64,000 bases of DNA from Pseudisothecium myosuroides (GCA_951799445.1 OX637293.1:18042001-18106000); one strand, 5' to 3'; positions 38,191 through 50,787 are shown, counted from the stretch's first letter. Translations and numbers: made by a program. The notes: generated by a model from the letters alone, not told the origin.

Positions 38191-39585
38191 ATTCTTGCGT
38201 TTTCACCCTGCTGGTTCTACTTCGTTGGACTCATTTAGTGTCCTGTCGTCCGTTGTTCCTTTAGAGTTAAGACTCTGCCACGCAAAACTCACATGTCATG
38301 TCAACGTAAACCACCGCCAGAAAATTCCCCGTTCATTTGCGAGGCAGAATCTGGCGTGCAATCAGACCATAATGCCCAATTACGCATTTTTGCCCGCGTA
38401 ATTAGGCATTACAAATTTTTCTTCCAAATTCGAATGTCATTATGCACTGTTCATTCAATTTTGCAAATTTCTAGCAGCAGTTTACGTTGAGCAATGCTCT
38501 TGTTGTTGAGGATTGCGTGAGAAAATGCACCTCCTCTTCAGGCTCCGCCCTCCTTGTCAATGCAATTTTTCACACAATCTCCTCCTCCTCGGGCATTGCC
38601 CTATACGTAACCAATGTTCAGGAGATTTTGGGAGTTTTACCATTGTTATTTTCCCTTCAATTCCCACTAGTGTAGCCTTGTGCCATTACACTATACCCTA
38701 TGCTCGAGTCAGATTTATTAAAAATTAATTCAGAATATAATTGAATATGGCATATAATGAAATTTTCAAAAATTATAACATGGCATAATTGAATAGTGTA
38801 GAAATACAAATGAAAATAATTTGAATCCTCAAAAATATTTGATGAAAAATAAAAAATAAAAAATAATATGCATACCAAGGCAACTGCTTTATAAATGTAA
38901 AAAATATATGGAATATATAAGCTTACTCCTTTTTCCGCCCCTTGAAAAGAGATTATATTCACTGAAAGTGATTGAAATTCACTAGTGTTTTTGCTAGTGT
39001 TTTTGCTAACTTACTAAGCTGTGAGGACCCTATGGCTAAAGGTCATAAAAGATTTGGAAAAGCCCTTAATACCACAATAAAGTTGTAAGAACCCTACTAC
39101 TAAAGGACATGAAATATTGCAAATCTTGTGAAATGAAATTCTAATTTTTTTAATCCATTTAATAAAAGGTAATTCACCCCCCCCCCAAAATGATTTCATA
39201 TGGGATCTAATGAATCTGATCCCAACGTACGATAACTCAAAAGTCCATAATTTTGCACTATATGTCCAAATGCCACAAAAAAAGTCCATGCACTCTTCCT
39301 CGCAGAGAGCTTTCTAACATTACCAAAAATGTGATAGGAGGTGCACCGTCTCAGAGATTTCACCGTGACAAACAACCACCCTAATTTAATGTACAAAAGA
39401 CTAGTGTGCCAAAATTAAAGTAAAAACAATTTAGAAATTTTAGAAAATTTAGAAAAACTTCAAAATTCAAAATTTTTCACATCATAGGTCCAAACGCCAC
39501 AAAACAAAGCCCTTGCACCCCTCCTAAGCAGAAAGCTTTTGAGTGGTACTAAGAAAGCACCTTGAAAATGCACAATCTTCAACGG

Positions 39586-39829
39586 TGCTAGTATGTGAGG
39601 TCAAGAATGCAAGCTTATGAGCATTGAGCCTACAATATAGGTACCTATAATACAAATACCGCACACTATAAAGGTGTATGTATCATAAATACCTATAATA
39701 CGGGTATTTGTAACATATATATATATATATTCTATAATTATAAACGATTTCTATAGTATATACATCTATAATATAGATGTGTAGTATTCTAGACTCATAG
39801 GCTCACATTCCTATGCTCACATAATAGCA
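39586..39829. mobile_element. MITE, TGCTATTATGTGAGC family, copy 2 (inverted)
   Basis: Ends TGCTAGTATGTGAG and CTCACATAATAGCA. It is the reverse orientation of copies 1 and 3, and sits 200 bp from copy 3 so that the pair could fold together. Confidence 0.75.
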
Positions 39830-40029
39830 ACCCTCGTAGAAAAGGTGCAAAGTACACTGCAATATTTGTAGAGAACCGCTAGTTAGTTCATTGTTAACCA
39901 ATAAAATTGGGGGGGAAATGGGTGCAATTTGTAAATATGAGGGGGAAAAAAAATTCTATCAAATTTCTATTTAAAATTTAAAAAAAAAACACATTTGATA
40001 CATGAAAAACAACTTCAATATCAAGGGAT

Positions 40030-40259
40030 TGCTATTATGTGAGCATAGGAGTGTAAATCCATGAGCCTAGAATAGGTGGGTTATAGATGTATATACTATA
40101 GAAACCGTCTATGATTACAGGGTATATATGTTACAAATACCTATATTATAAGTGTTTATGATACATATCCCTTCTATAGTGTGTGGTATCTATATTATAG
40201 GTATCTATATTGTAGGCTCAATGCTCACAAGCTCGCATTCTTGGGCTCACATACTAGCA
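40030..40259. mobile_element. MITE, TGCTATTATGTGAGC family, copy 3
   Basis: Ends TGCTATTATGTGAGCA and GGGCTCACATACTAGCA. It directly abuts another small IR element on its right. Confidence 0.75.
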
Positions 40260-40416
40260 CTATTGACCCTATTCTAGACACAAATTTGGACAAGTCCATT
40301 GTGGGCCTGAAAATTCTTGTGATGTACATTTGTCATGTGATATGTACTTTACAAAAAGAATTATGCCTGCACTAGGTTTATCCAAAGTTGTGTCCATACT
40401 GGGATCAGTTACCTTA
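40260..40416. mobile_element. Small IR element, ACACAACTTTGGA family, copy 2
   Basis: Related, in inverted orientation, to 21301-21455. The right end reads CCAAAGTTGTGTCCATACT. Confidence 0.55.
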
Positions 40417-40849
40417 GTGGTCATGTACCTGTCTTTCTAAGGTTAAATATTGTTCAACGTTCTATACATATTTTGATCTAGCTACAAGCTCAACTTGAAA
40501 TGATGGATTGGTCACCGTGAAAATCATCTTTTTTGGTACCATGTAAATCATTTGCTTAAAAAAACCCAAAAGCACTCAATGGAGGTTAGGAAAACACTTG
40601 TTGTTGCGTTTTACAATATTCATGCCTTTTTTTTTTCTGGAGTGCTTTAAAATTAGAAAAACAAATTTTAAATTTGTTTAAAAATATGGCCAATATATGC
40701 ACCTATAAGATGAAGGTAACCACCAGAGGAAAATCATAGAAATTTTTTCTAAGTAGGAGAACAAGAAAACTGTCAAATCTCAAGAAAAAGGATACTTTGA
40801 TGTTTTAATTAGTTAAAAATAGGAAAAATAAATAAATATATAAAATAAA

Positions 40850-41640
40850 AATTGTCTATTTGTAACAATTCTAAAGAGATGGTCATTCACCCTAAAACCC
40901 TCCAAAATAACATTTTATATGCTACAAAATGCAAGCAGAAAGAATTACATTTTGTGGACTTCTACACCACATACAATTAATTATTTTTAAAATTACTTTA
41001 AGTAGTAGCTACAAGTCTAATAGAAGACCATTCCCTCCAAATTTTAGCTTGAAATTCGTTTTTTGGGATACTACATAGTACTAAAACCTCCAAATTGGCA
41101 AGTGTGACATAAAATTGGGGGATATTTTTGGACAATAATTTTTTTTTATGTTTTAATTAGTAGAAAATAGTATAAATAAATAAATAGTCCATTTGTAACA
41201 ACTTTATGGAGATGGTCAATCACCAAAAAAGCCACCAAAATAATTTTTTCCATGTTTCAAAATCCAAGTAGAAAGAGGCTCACTGTGGACTTCTACATAA
41301 CATATAGCTTACTACTTTTAAAAATCCTTTGAACAATAGCTAAAAGTGTATTAGAAGATCATTCCCTCCAAATTTTAGCTCTAAATTCGTTTTTTTGGGT
41401 ACTACTTTGTTCAAAAAATTCCAAAATTGGCAAATGTGATATGCAATTGGGAGCTATTTTTGGTAAATAAAACATTTTTTAAAATCCCAAGAACTTAGAC
41501 AAGGCGTATAACAATTAAAAATACCTTGCGTACGAATATTAAGTCATTTGGAGCCAGTGGCAAAAGTTATGGCCAAAAAACAAATTGATACGCATGGTGT
41601 GACACAAAATATGACAAGTGTTTCTTGCAATCACCCGTCA
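40850..41640. repeat. Degenerate GGGTGATTGCA-type element with internal duplication
   Basis: The right end reads GTGTTTCTTGCAATCACCC, the same as the terminus of the 44170-45253 foldback. Inside, about 40860-41110 and 41150-41440 are diverged direct repeats (CCCTCCAAATTTTAGCT in both). Confidence 0.55.
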
Positions 41641-42388
41641 AACTACTATGTAAAACCTCCTCTTTTTACACAAAGTTTCAAGGATGAACATCTGCATATA
41701 GATGGATTCTCTATAATCCATCACATGCTTAGTATCTACAACATTATTATAGGCTTAATTTTAAAAAGATGAGACTTATCACCAAGGTACTTTTAGAAAA
41801 TGATCTAATATTTTTGTACCTATAGGTACATTCCTCTTTTTTATAGTGATTTTGGAAGTCACCCACCGGCCACTTTTTGGCCCAAATATCCTTATATAAT
41901 TAACCTTCCGCTTATGAGTGAATTTGTTTTTCAAAAGATGTGATTACCTGCTAAATATGCGCTACAAAAATTTTCAAACTTATTTATGAAAATTGAAATT
42001 CCAATCAATCTTTGAGAAAAAAGTGAAAAAAATTCATATCAAATACAAACAAGGTTTCAAAGTCTGACTATTTATGTTGAGAAGTTTATTGCAATATAGA
42101 CCATTTTAGTATAAAGCAAATTTCTAAAACACTATTTAAAAAAATTGGTTGTAGATTCTTAACTTCAAACATCAATTGATTGCTCATTTTCAAAAAATCC
42201 TCAAATTTTTCATGGAAGGTAGAAAACACACTTCAAATTTTTTATTTTTTTGGTTTGCCCAAAAGCAAAAAATAATAATTTAATGTCAAATTCAAGCTTT
42301 TCAAAGGAAAATTGGTTCAAAAATATGAAATATACTCTACATATACATCATTTTTTGATAAACTACTTCATTTAAAATTAAAAAACAA

Positions 42389-43318
42389 TTAACCCCTAAA
42401 GGCCCAAGGCCTTTTTTCTGCCAAAAAACACTCAAAACTGCCATTTCTAAAGCAAGGAGTAAAAAAATTTGAATTTTTTTTTGCACATCTAACCACAGGA
42501 TCTTACACCTAATTAGTATGAGAATGTGTGGAAAAAATTTCAGAATTTTTGACCTCTCAGATTGCAAGACATTTGCGTTTAAAGTGAAAAAACAAGTTTT
42601 TCAGCACATTGCGGGACTAGATTTTTTGACTTTAAACATTTTTGACTTAAAACTTTTGCACCATAGAGTTTTGAGCTTTAAATCTTTATAGTGGAGAATT
42701 GAGTTGAGAGTCTAGGGAAAAAAAAATCAAAAAACTTAATTATCATTCTTAAGAAAATTGTTAAGTAGAAGTAGGTACAAGATAGAAGGAAAAGCTAAAA
42801 TATTTATATATTTTAGATGGAATTAAAATGCACTAATTCCAATGGTGAGATTGTTCTAGCAAGTAAACTAAACTATGCAAAAAAAAAAACTTGAAAAACT
42901 TGAAAAATTGCATTCAGAAATGAATCCTACAAGTTATTTTTTTCAAGAAGATGCTCTAACTGCCCGAAAAACAAGAATGTCCCTAACTTTCTCATATCAA
43001 ATCCAAATGAAATGAATCAAAGTTTTCCAGATAGAAAAAATTATAAACTATGAGAAAAAAAATATATAAAAAAAAATTCAAATTTTTGCAAATTTTTTTT
43101 TGATACCTGGGTTGCCCCATGTCCCCTGTTTTGAGCTTATTTGGTCATAACTGTTGTTCCCAAGCACCGATTGTGAAAAATACTACATTCCCACAAAGCT
43201 TATCAGTTTTTCTATCTAGAAAAAAAGTTTCAAAAAATCATGACAAAAATTCAGCCTGTAGGTACCTGCCCAAAATCCCATTAGTCCCCCAAAGGGACAA
43301 TGGGCCTTTAGGGGTTAA
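42389..43318. mobile_element. TTAA-flanked element, best-preserved copy
   Basis: TTAA at 42389-42392 and 43315-43318 flank a 922-bp element with inverted ends CCCCTAAAGGCCCA and TGGGCCTTTAGGGG. It interrupts a repeat whose paralogous site near 31341-31360 reads ACAACTAATATGACTTG. With one TTAA removed this site reads ACAATTAATATGACTTG. The target and CCC-start ends are those of piggyBac-type transposons, but there is no transposase frame. Confidence 0.75.
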
Positions 43319-44169
43319 TATGACTTGAACTTAATTCAATGATTAAAAAAGTTGTTCACCGCGACAACAAAAAACAAACTAGGGTTGGCCAGTAGGGAGT
43401 GTATACGACCCTAACCTAGTTGCCCTCTAAGCAATTATGGACTCCAAAGATATTTTTTGGTATATTTTTAATTAAATGGATTTAAATGAAAAAGGGACGG
43501 CACCCCTAAATCACCCAAATATGTGTCTTAAAATCACAAAATCATCCTAGCACATGTTCTAGAAGGCTACTTAGGGCAACTTTCTAGGCCTACATCTTCC
43601 CAAACTTGGCAAATCAGGCACCAAATGGTCTAAATTGGGCCTTGAAAATTAATTCTAGAACAACTTTTCTACACACAAAGACTATGTATTGACACATGCA
43701 TTGACCCTTCAAATGGCAATTCATTCACCATAGCCATCCTCAAATCATTTTCACATTCAACTTAGGACTCCTACTTCATGCAATCTAGAACCCTAAATCA
43801 CCAAATGGAAATTTCAGGTGTTATTTTTGGGAGGATTTTTGGATATTGCTTCTGCATAGTGCCTATCCACTCCAAAATTACACCCTAATTCTCCAAGCTA
43901 GGGATTCTACTCAAGCCAAATGAGACCATGCAAGACAAAGGTAACTTATGCTAGGGTCAGATTTGTTAAAAAATAATTCAAAATATAATTAAATATGACA
44001 TCTAACAAAATTTTCAAAAATTATAAGGTGGCATAATTGAATAGTATAGAAAATATTAATGAAAATAATTGTAAGCCCCCCAAAAAAACAATGAACAATG
44101 AAAAATGAAAAACAATTAGTTCATGCCATTAGTTTACAAAATTAGTTCAATTAGAAACAATCAGTTCAT
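43319..44169. other. Gene-free stretch
   Basis: Starts with the continuation of the repeat broken by the TTAA element. About 43965-44080 repeats 38705-38820 (block AATTTTCAAAAATTATAA). No exon is supported. Confidence 0.5.
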
Positions 44170-45253
44170 GGGTGATTGCACGAAACACCTGTACTGTCTG
44201 GTTGCTTTTTTTTGTGTGGACCGTTATAACTTTTGCTATAACTATTGATTTATAGGTTTAATGCCAAAACCAAAAAAACACTTCTTAGATGGCTTGATTG
44301 TAATTGTATCCCTTATTTTTCAGAAATTAAAAAAAATCAATTTATATTTAAAAATCAATTTTGTTAATTTGTCACACTTTGATGTTTAGGGGTTTTTAGT
44401 ACTATTGAGCAGTTTATATTAATGATTTTCAGTTGAAATTTCTAAGGTATACTCCCCTAGCAGGTAGACATGTTCCTACCAAAGATTATTTAAAAATACA
44501 TTATTTTATATCCTCCACAGCTGTGCAAATAGGCCTCCCTTGCGCGCGCACTTGTGAACAATAGAAATGGTTTCAACTTCATTTTTTTGGTCAAATCTCA
44601 TCACCAAGAAGTCCTCCCAAATGGCCAATTTTTAGTTTTGTTCAAAAAACAAATTTCTATTTTCTACAAATTAAAATGTCAAAGGATGAATTTTCTGGGA
44701 CAATTCTGCAGACTATTCTAGGGAAGAGGAAAATACATCCTTTGACATTTTAATTTGTAGAAAATAGAAATTTGTTTTTTGGACAAAACTAAAAATTGGC
44801 CATTTGGGAGGACTTCTTGGTGATGAGATTTGACCAAAAAAATGAAGTCGAAACCATTTCTATTGTTCACAAGTGCGCTCGCAAGGGAGGCCTATTTGCA
44901 TAGCTGTGGAGGATATAAAATAATGTATTTTTAAATGATCTTTGGCAGGAACATATCTACCTACTAGGAAAATATACCGTAGAAATTTCAACTGAAAATC
45001 ATTAATTTAAACCGCTCAATAGTACTAAAAACCCCTAAACATCAAAGTGTGACAAATTAACAAAATTGATTTTTAAATATAAATTGATTTTTTTTAATTT
45101 CTGAAAAATAAGGGATACAATTACAATCAAGATATCTAAGAAGCATTTTTTTGGTTTTGGCATTAAACCTATAAATCAATAGTTATAGCAAAAGTTATAA
45201 TGGTCCACAAAAAAAATGCAACCAGACAGTACAGGTGTTTTGTGCAATCACCC
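44170..45253. mobile_element. 1.08-kb near-perfect foldback element
   Basis: Arms of about 525 bp (44170-44695 and 44729-45253) are near-perfect reverse complements with a loop of about 33 bp. Termini are GGGTGATTGCACGAAACACC and its near complement. TCAT flanks both sides (44166-44169 and 45254-45257), probably a 4-bp target duplication. Relatives: 40850-41640, 48930-49660 and the core at 50063-50787. No coding frame is present. Confidence 0.85.
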
Positions 45254-45557
45254 TCATGCCACCTAATTTATAAAGCAGTCATGATGGGAAGACTTGCCTC
45301 CCATCTGTTTTGTAATACAATCACCATTGCATCATGGAATCATCCTGATTCCAGAGTTTGTTTCTAGGGAATTGAAAAAAAAGCCATCACTATTGACCAT
45401 ACCATTGCTTGCTAGTACTAACTAAAAGGTCTCAAAAGATTCTGACCAGTATATAACAAAATTTCAGAAATTCTAAATTGAGTTAACGAATGCAAATTCA
45501 ACCAAAAAAGAAATGATTTCGTATGGAGCCTAACGAATCTAATCCAAACGTACGGTA

Positions 45558-45795
45558 TGCGTAATTGACCCTGAAGTGCTCTGACATCGATATTCAGGAC
45601 AATGAACGAAGGACTTCAAGGCACTGTTTAGTTCAACTAACTTCTCATTCATCCAATGTAATACTTGAATCTAGAGAGAAGACAACCTTCCTTGCTGACC
45701 AAATTTATGAAATCCTAGTAAATGATATTTTTGTACAAAGATACAAGCAAAAATGTGCAAAAATTCAAAAAAAGATTGAGGCGTTTAGGGGTTAA
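45558..45795 (+). mobile_element. Short TTAA-family element with an open frame
   Basis: Ends resemble the TTAA family (left TTGACCCTGAAGTGC, right GCGTTTAGGGGTTAA). A frame of about 76 codons (45565-45795) spans almost the whole element and ends YKQKCAKIQKKIEAFRG at a stop within the terminal TTAA. No homology is recognised. It may be a decayed internal coding piece or chance. A second TTAA-type end (TTAATCCTTAAAGGACAGG) starts from the same TTAA. Confidence 0.4.
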
Positions 45796-46136
45796 TCCTT
45801 AAAGGACAGGCTGGTGACCTTGGTAATCATTCCTTTTGGCATTGTGTGAATCGTGGGTTTAAAAAAAATCCAAAAGCACTCATTGAAAGTCAAAGTACTC
45901 TACAAGACCTCCTCTTTTCATGCCAAATTCCGAGAATGAAAAGTTGCACTTTTGTCCTACACATAAGATTCTTTGCCATTCATCCACCAAAAAATGGCCG
46001 CTGCGTCGTTTATGGCCGAGGTTGACATTCCATTTTATTACAGCATCACAAACGACAAAGTAAAAGAAGCTAAACAAACCAGGACCATTCACCGCCCCTT
46101 CTGGCAGCCTGGCCGTGGATCGAATCCTCCTGCCGC

Positions 46137-47000
46137 TTGGCTCCGGGCTGTCCGAGCGTCAATAATCTCTTGCTCGCTTGGACTGGCTTGCCATGGCTTT
46201 GCAAATTTGAGCAATTGGCGGAAAATAGCCGCTTGGTCAAAACTCGAAAACAAACTTCCCCGAACGCTCATCACTGGCCTGATCTTGCTCTTGGCTTTAA
46301 GAGCATCCCCACCTGTCTTGCAGAATGGATAAACTTCAAGCGGCTTGCAAATCGTGTAAGACAAGATGAAGCGCTCAAGAAACATACATTCATAGAATGG
46401 TTCCCAGTCATTAAACATGTGGTTTGGCGAAAAGCTAGCATGAGTGGTTCGATGTATCGTTTCCCCTCCAGTGGAAATTGTCCATGTGTTTCAAGGGAAA
46501 AAAAGAAGAAGCTAGCAGGAGTGGTTCAATGTACTGTTTCCCCTCCAGTGGAAATTGTCCATGTGTTTCAAGGAAGAGAAAAAAGGAAAAAAGCTAGCAT
46601 GAGTGGATATTGCCTCCCACAAATAGTTGCCACTATAGTTTGCTATTGGTCGGCTTGGCTTGGCTTCTTAACAGGCTGTGAGTGGGGCATCCATTGCAAC
46701 TTGACTTGCAAAATGGATGTTAGCCAGATCCTCACCGCATTTTGCCAGCGGGTGGGGATGCTCGCCCACGCTGCTGAGATTCTCCCTTCACTCCTCGATT
46801 CGCTTGCAATTTCCTCGCTCTTTGCCTTCGTCGTCGTTTCTTTCTGTCTTCATCGTCCCAGCTGGGTCGCTCCTCGGTTGCGGTGGCTTAACTTAGGTTG
46901 CGTTGGGAATCTCGGGACTTGTTTCATGATCCTCTCCTCCTTTGTTGACTGCCGGATGCTGGTTCTTTCATGCACCATCTGGCTGTTCCTACCCAGATAG
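46137..47000 (+). other. 287-codon ORF in a GC-rich island, coding status doubtful
   Basis: The longest open frame in the window lies in a GC-richer island (about 45990-47260). It includes two direct repeats (starts 46442 and 46519, period 77 bp, block TTTCCCCTCCAGTGGAAATT) that are read in different frames, which argues against real coding. The C-terminal part has a hydrophobic run FAFVVVSFCL. Competing frames exist on both strands. The island may be a promoter or leader region, or a captured gene fragment. Confidence 0.25.
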
Positions 47001-47440
47001 GGAGGGAGGGATTTTCCCATCTGTCTACCAGCAATTCGATCTCAATTTTAGCACAAATCACCATGGAGCAATTTCCACACACAATAGAGCTAATTGTAAA
47101 GTTGTCGTATGTTTGTAGCTTGGTGTCAGAGGAAGGTTTAACTAAGAATAGTCCAGAAGAAACATAGCACCAAACTCCATTAAACCTGAGTTTTGGTGCT
47201 CCGGCGAGTTTGGTAGCCTGTTTTTCCCGAACTCCAGCTCCTGGTCCCACGTTGTGCACACTTTACAATTAACTCTAATGCAAGGCTCACACTAACTTAG
47301 CCCCATTTTTCAATCAACCTCACAGCCCCAATTTGATTTAGTGTAATGTAGAGAACCTTGAAATTCTCCTCACCAACTTTCCTCACCAATTCACCAACAA
47401 CCCTAATTTTTTAACATCCATTCCAAACCAATTTCCCAGC

Positions 47441-47603
47441 TACCGTACATGAAGGTTTGATCTGGCAGTCAAGTGCCGGATCTGATATTTCCACGTCAGA
47501 TTCTCAGGGGTCCACATCACTTCAGACCATTCACATGATGACACGTGTCACTTTTTTTCAAAAATGACTTAATTTCTGCCGAATCTGACCTTCACGTAGG
47601 GTA
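47441..47603. mobile_element. Short TIR element
   Basis: Inverted ends TACCGTACATGAAGGTTTGAT and ATCTGACCTTCACGTAGGGTA (imperfect), 163 bp, non-coding. Confidence 0.5.
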
Positions 47604-48929
47604 ATCTAAAAAGTCCCACTTTTCACCCATTTTCTTTCATGAAATGGTGAAAACCTACTGGACAAATTGTTCCTAGTCCTTCCCTACCTTGATCTTTGAC
47701 AATTCATACTTAAAATGCCCATAAACCACAAAATCGCTCTAAAAAAATACACATATAAAAAATTGGGAGAGAGAGGGGGCCTTCAAACCCTAATTTTTCA
47801 TATAACCAAACCCCCTAATAGACTAATTTTCATAAATATGTTTATCCTACCTTAATTTACAACTAATTTGTTAAATTAGTATGAAATGTGCCAATTTATT
47901 GTAAATTTGCTAATTTAGTGTAAACTGTGCTAATTTAGTGCAAACTGCGCTACTTTAGTGTTAAACCCCCTAAATTACTATAAAATCCCTATTTTAATGT
48001 TTCCTTCATTGTTTTAATGTTCTAATCATAGTTTAAGTTTACTGCCTTCTTTAGTGTTTTTTCTTATTTATTTATTTTTTGTTTTTTAATTTACCTCTAC
48101 ATTCATTTCCTACTTCTAGTTTTTTTCTTTTTTAATTTACTTTTATATTTTTTGTATTTCTTTTTTTTTTAGGGTTGGCAATTTGATTCTAGGTTCATTT
48201 TCTACTTGTAGACTTTAGTATTAGTTCACTTTTTTATTTTTCTGGTTTGCAATTTGATTCTAATCCAATTTTCTACCTATAGTTTTTTATTTGCATTTTT
48301 ATTTTGCATTTTTGGTTTTCATTTATCATCATTTTATTATTTGCCTAATTTGGTTACTCTTCCTTAACTTCTTTTTAGTTTTAAATTTTCCACATTTTCT
48401 CCTAATTGCATTTTCTAACATTTCACCCTAACTTCTCAACATTCATGTATCTTAATATAATGAAAAACTTCCTAATTAGTAATTTAATTCGGAGTTTAAC
48501 ACTTCCGGATTATTTTGTAATTTTGTGTATATTGTTTTTATTTTTTATTTTTTAAATAGTGAACCACTATGGTAGTTCACAATGATTTGGATATGGCAAT
48601 AAATAGAGTTATATGCAAAAAAATTGATGAAATCATTTGTTCTTCAATATGAAAAAAGAACATTTGACCATCCAAAAGACAATTTTAGTCCTTGACATTC
48701 TTTTGAATAGAATTAACTTTGAAAACAATACCAATCACTATGGTAGTTAGCCAAAAACAATCTAGTTACATGGTAAAAGGTGCACTCTTTGTTTCTATTG
48801 AACCTTGAAAGCTATTAATCAAGCATTTGTTTTTCCTCTATAGCATCACAAGATTAAGGGCAATGAAGAATAAAAGTGTCTAATAAATGTCTTCCATGTT
48901 TTGTAGAAACAAAGAATGCACCTATGGAT
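47604..48929. other. Gene-free AT-rich stretch
   Basis: Contains TTTAGTGTAAA-like short direct repeats at about 47885-47985 and T-rich sequence. No exon is supported. Confidence 0.5.
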
Positions 48930-49660
48930 AATTCTACAAAACACTTGTACTATTTGTTGCATTTTGATCTAATACTAGTGATTTTTTCAAGAGTAATTTT
49001 AAATTGGAATTTAAAATTTAATTTTTTTAAAATTTAGGGCTAATATCTAGACCTCTATGGATATTATATCTTACAAAGATTTAAATGGTTTTTTAAATAG
49101 GAGAAAGTCTAAGAAAGTTCAAAATCTCACAAAAATGGATTTAGTAACATCTAAGTCATTGATAAATCATTGAAAATAAATAAATAAAACTTGGTGATGA
49201 AAATACATTAAAGAAGTACAAACTAATTACATTTGGATGTCCAAAATTATGGCACAAGGCAATTGAAGGATGAATCCAATGAATTTGAAATTTTTATTGG
49301 ATATGGCTAACTTGATTGCAATCATATCCTTTATTTTCTAGAAATTAAAAAAAATCATTTTATATATGAAAGCCAATCTTGTTAATTTGTCATATTTTGG
49401 AATTTAGGAGTTTTTAGTACTGTGTAACCATCCAAAATTAATGATTTAGAGATGAAATTTTTGTGGTCTATTTCCACACTAGGTGAGCATGTTTTTACAA
49501 AGGGGCATCCTAAAATTTATCATTTATGTCTACCATGTTTGTTCAAACATGACTCGCTTACACAAGTTCTTTGAATATTAAAGATGGTTTCAAGATCATT
49601 CTTTTGGTGAAAGCTCATCACCATCAAGTCTTCACAAATGGACAATTTTTAGTTTATTTA
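48930..49660. repeat. Degenerate half of the GGGTGATTGCA foldback family
   Basis: Aligns with the left arm of the 44170-45253 element (blocks around CTTGTTAATTTGTCA and GACAATTTTTAGTTT) at lower identity. The mirror arm is missing. Confidence 0.55.
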
Positions 49661-50062
49661 TTTATAATTTCTATTTATTATTAATCTATACCTCATTGTA
49701 CCTATTTTTTGTGATAAACTGTCATTTTTTCACATAGTATGGTTTCAATACTTGCAAGTAGTCCATTATATCTGCAACAATACTTTTAGCCCTTGATTTT
49801 TCCAATCAACAACTAAAATTACTCTGCTACAAAGTACTCATAATATTTAGTGTAGAAAATCTAAATTTTGGCAAAATGCTACAAAATTGACCATGGGTGA
49901 ATGCAAGAAACACTTAAAGCATTTTGTCACACCCTAGTTTTTGAATTTTTTTGGCCATAACTTTTGTGTTTTAGCTCCAAATGACTCAAAATTTATAGGG
50001 AAGATACTCATAACCATTATACACCTTGCCTAATTTTTTGTAATTTAAAAAAATAATTTACT

Positions 50063-50787
50063 ATTTTAAAACAGACTCGATAATTTCTCACAATGAGTGA
50101 TTTAGGGTTTTTTTGCACTTTTTTAACCCAAAAAAATGAATTTTGAGCTGAAATTTGGAGAGAATGGTCTTCTAGTAGACTTATAGCTACTATCCAAAGG
50201 AATTTTATAAATACTTATTTTTATGTGGTGTATAAGTCCACAAAAAGAGCTCCTTTCTGCATTTTTTTCAAAGGTATGAAACATTATTTTGGTGCGTTTT
50301 TTGGTCAAAACCCATCGCCAAAAAGTTTTCTCAAATAGAAAAAATTTAGATTTTAAAAAAAAATCCTATTTTTTACAAATTAAAATGTCAAAAGTGGTAT
50401 TTTCTTCACTAGAATTTTGGACATAGAATTCACCCTAAAACCGGTGAAGAAAATACCACTTTTGACATTTTAATTTGTAAAAAATAGTTTTTTTTAAACA
50501 AAAACGAAAAATTTTCATTTGAGAAAACTTTTTGGTGATGGGTTTTGACCAAAAAACGCACCAAAATGATGTTTCATACCTTTGAAAAAAAATGCACAAA
50601 GGAGCTCTCTTTGTGGACTTGTACACCACATAAAAGTAAGTATTTATAAAAATCCTTTGGACAGTAGCTATAAGTCTACTAGAAGAGCATTCTCTCCAAA
50701 TTTTAGCTCAAAATTCATTTTTTGTGTTAAAAAAAGTGCAAAACCCCCCTAAATCACCCTTTGTGATTATTGGGGCTGTTTTAAAAT
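50063..50787. mobile_element. Foldback core, about 345-bp arms
   Basis: Arms 50063-50409 and 50444-50787 are reverse complements with a 34-bp loop. GGGTGAATGCAAGAAACAC, the terminus of the 44.2-kb family, lies outside at 49895. The matching right terminus is not found. A TTAA-type end (GGCCTTTAGGGGTTAA) is at 51121-51136. Confidence 0.75.

Noticed and set aside
46105..46150. tRNA 3'-end-like string (GTGGATCGAATCCTCC)
   Set aside because: T-arm-like only; no D or anticodon arm can be placed upstream.
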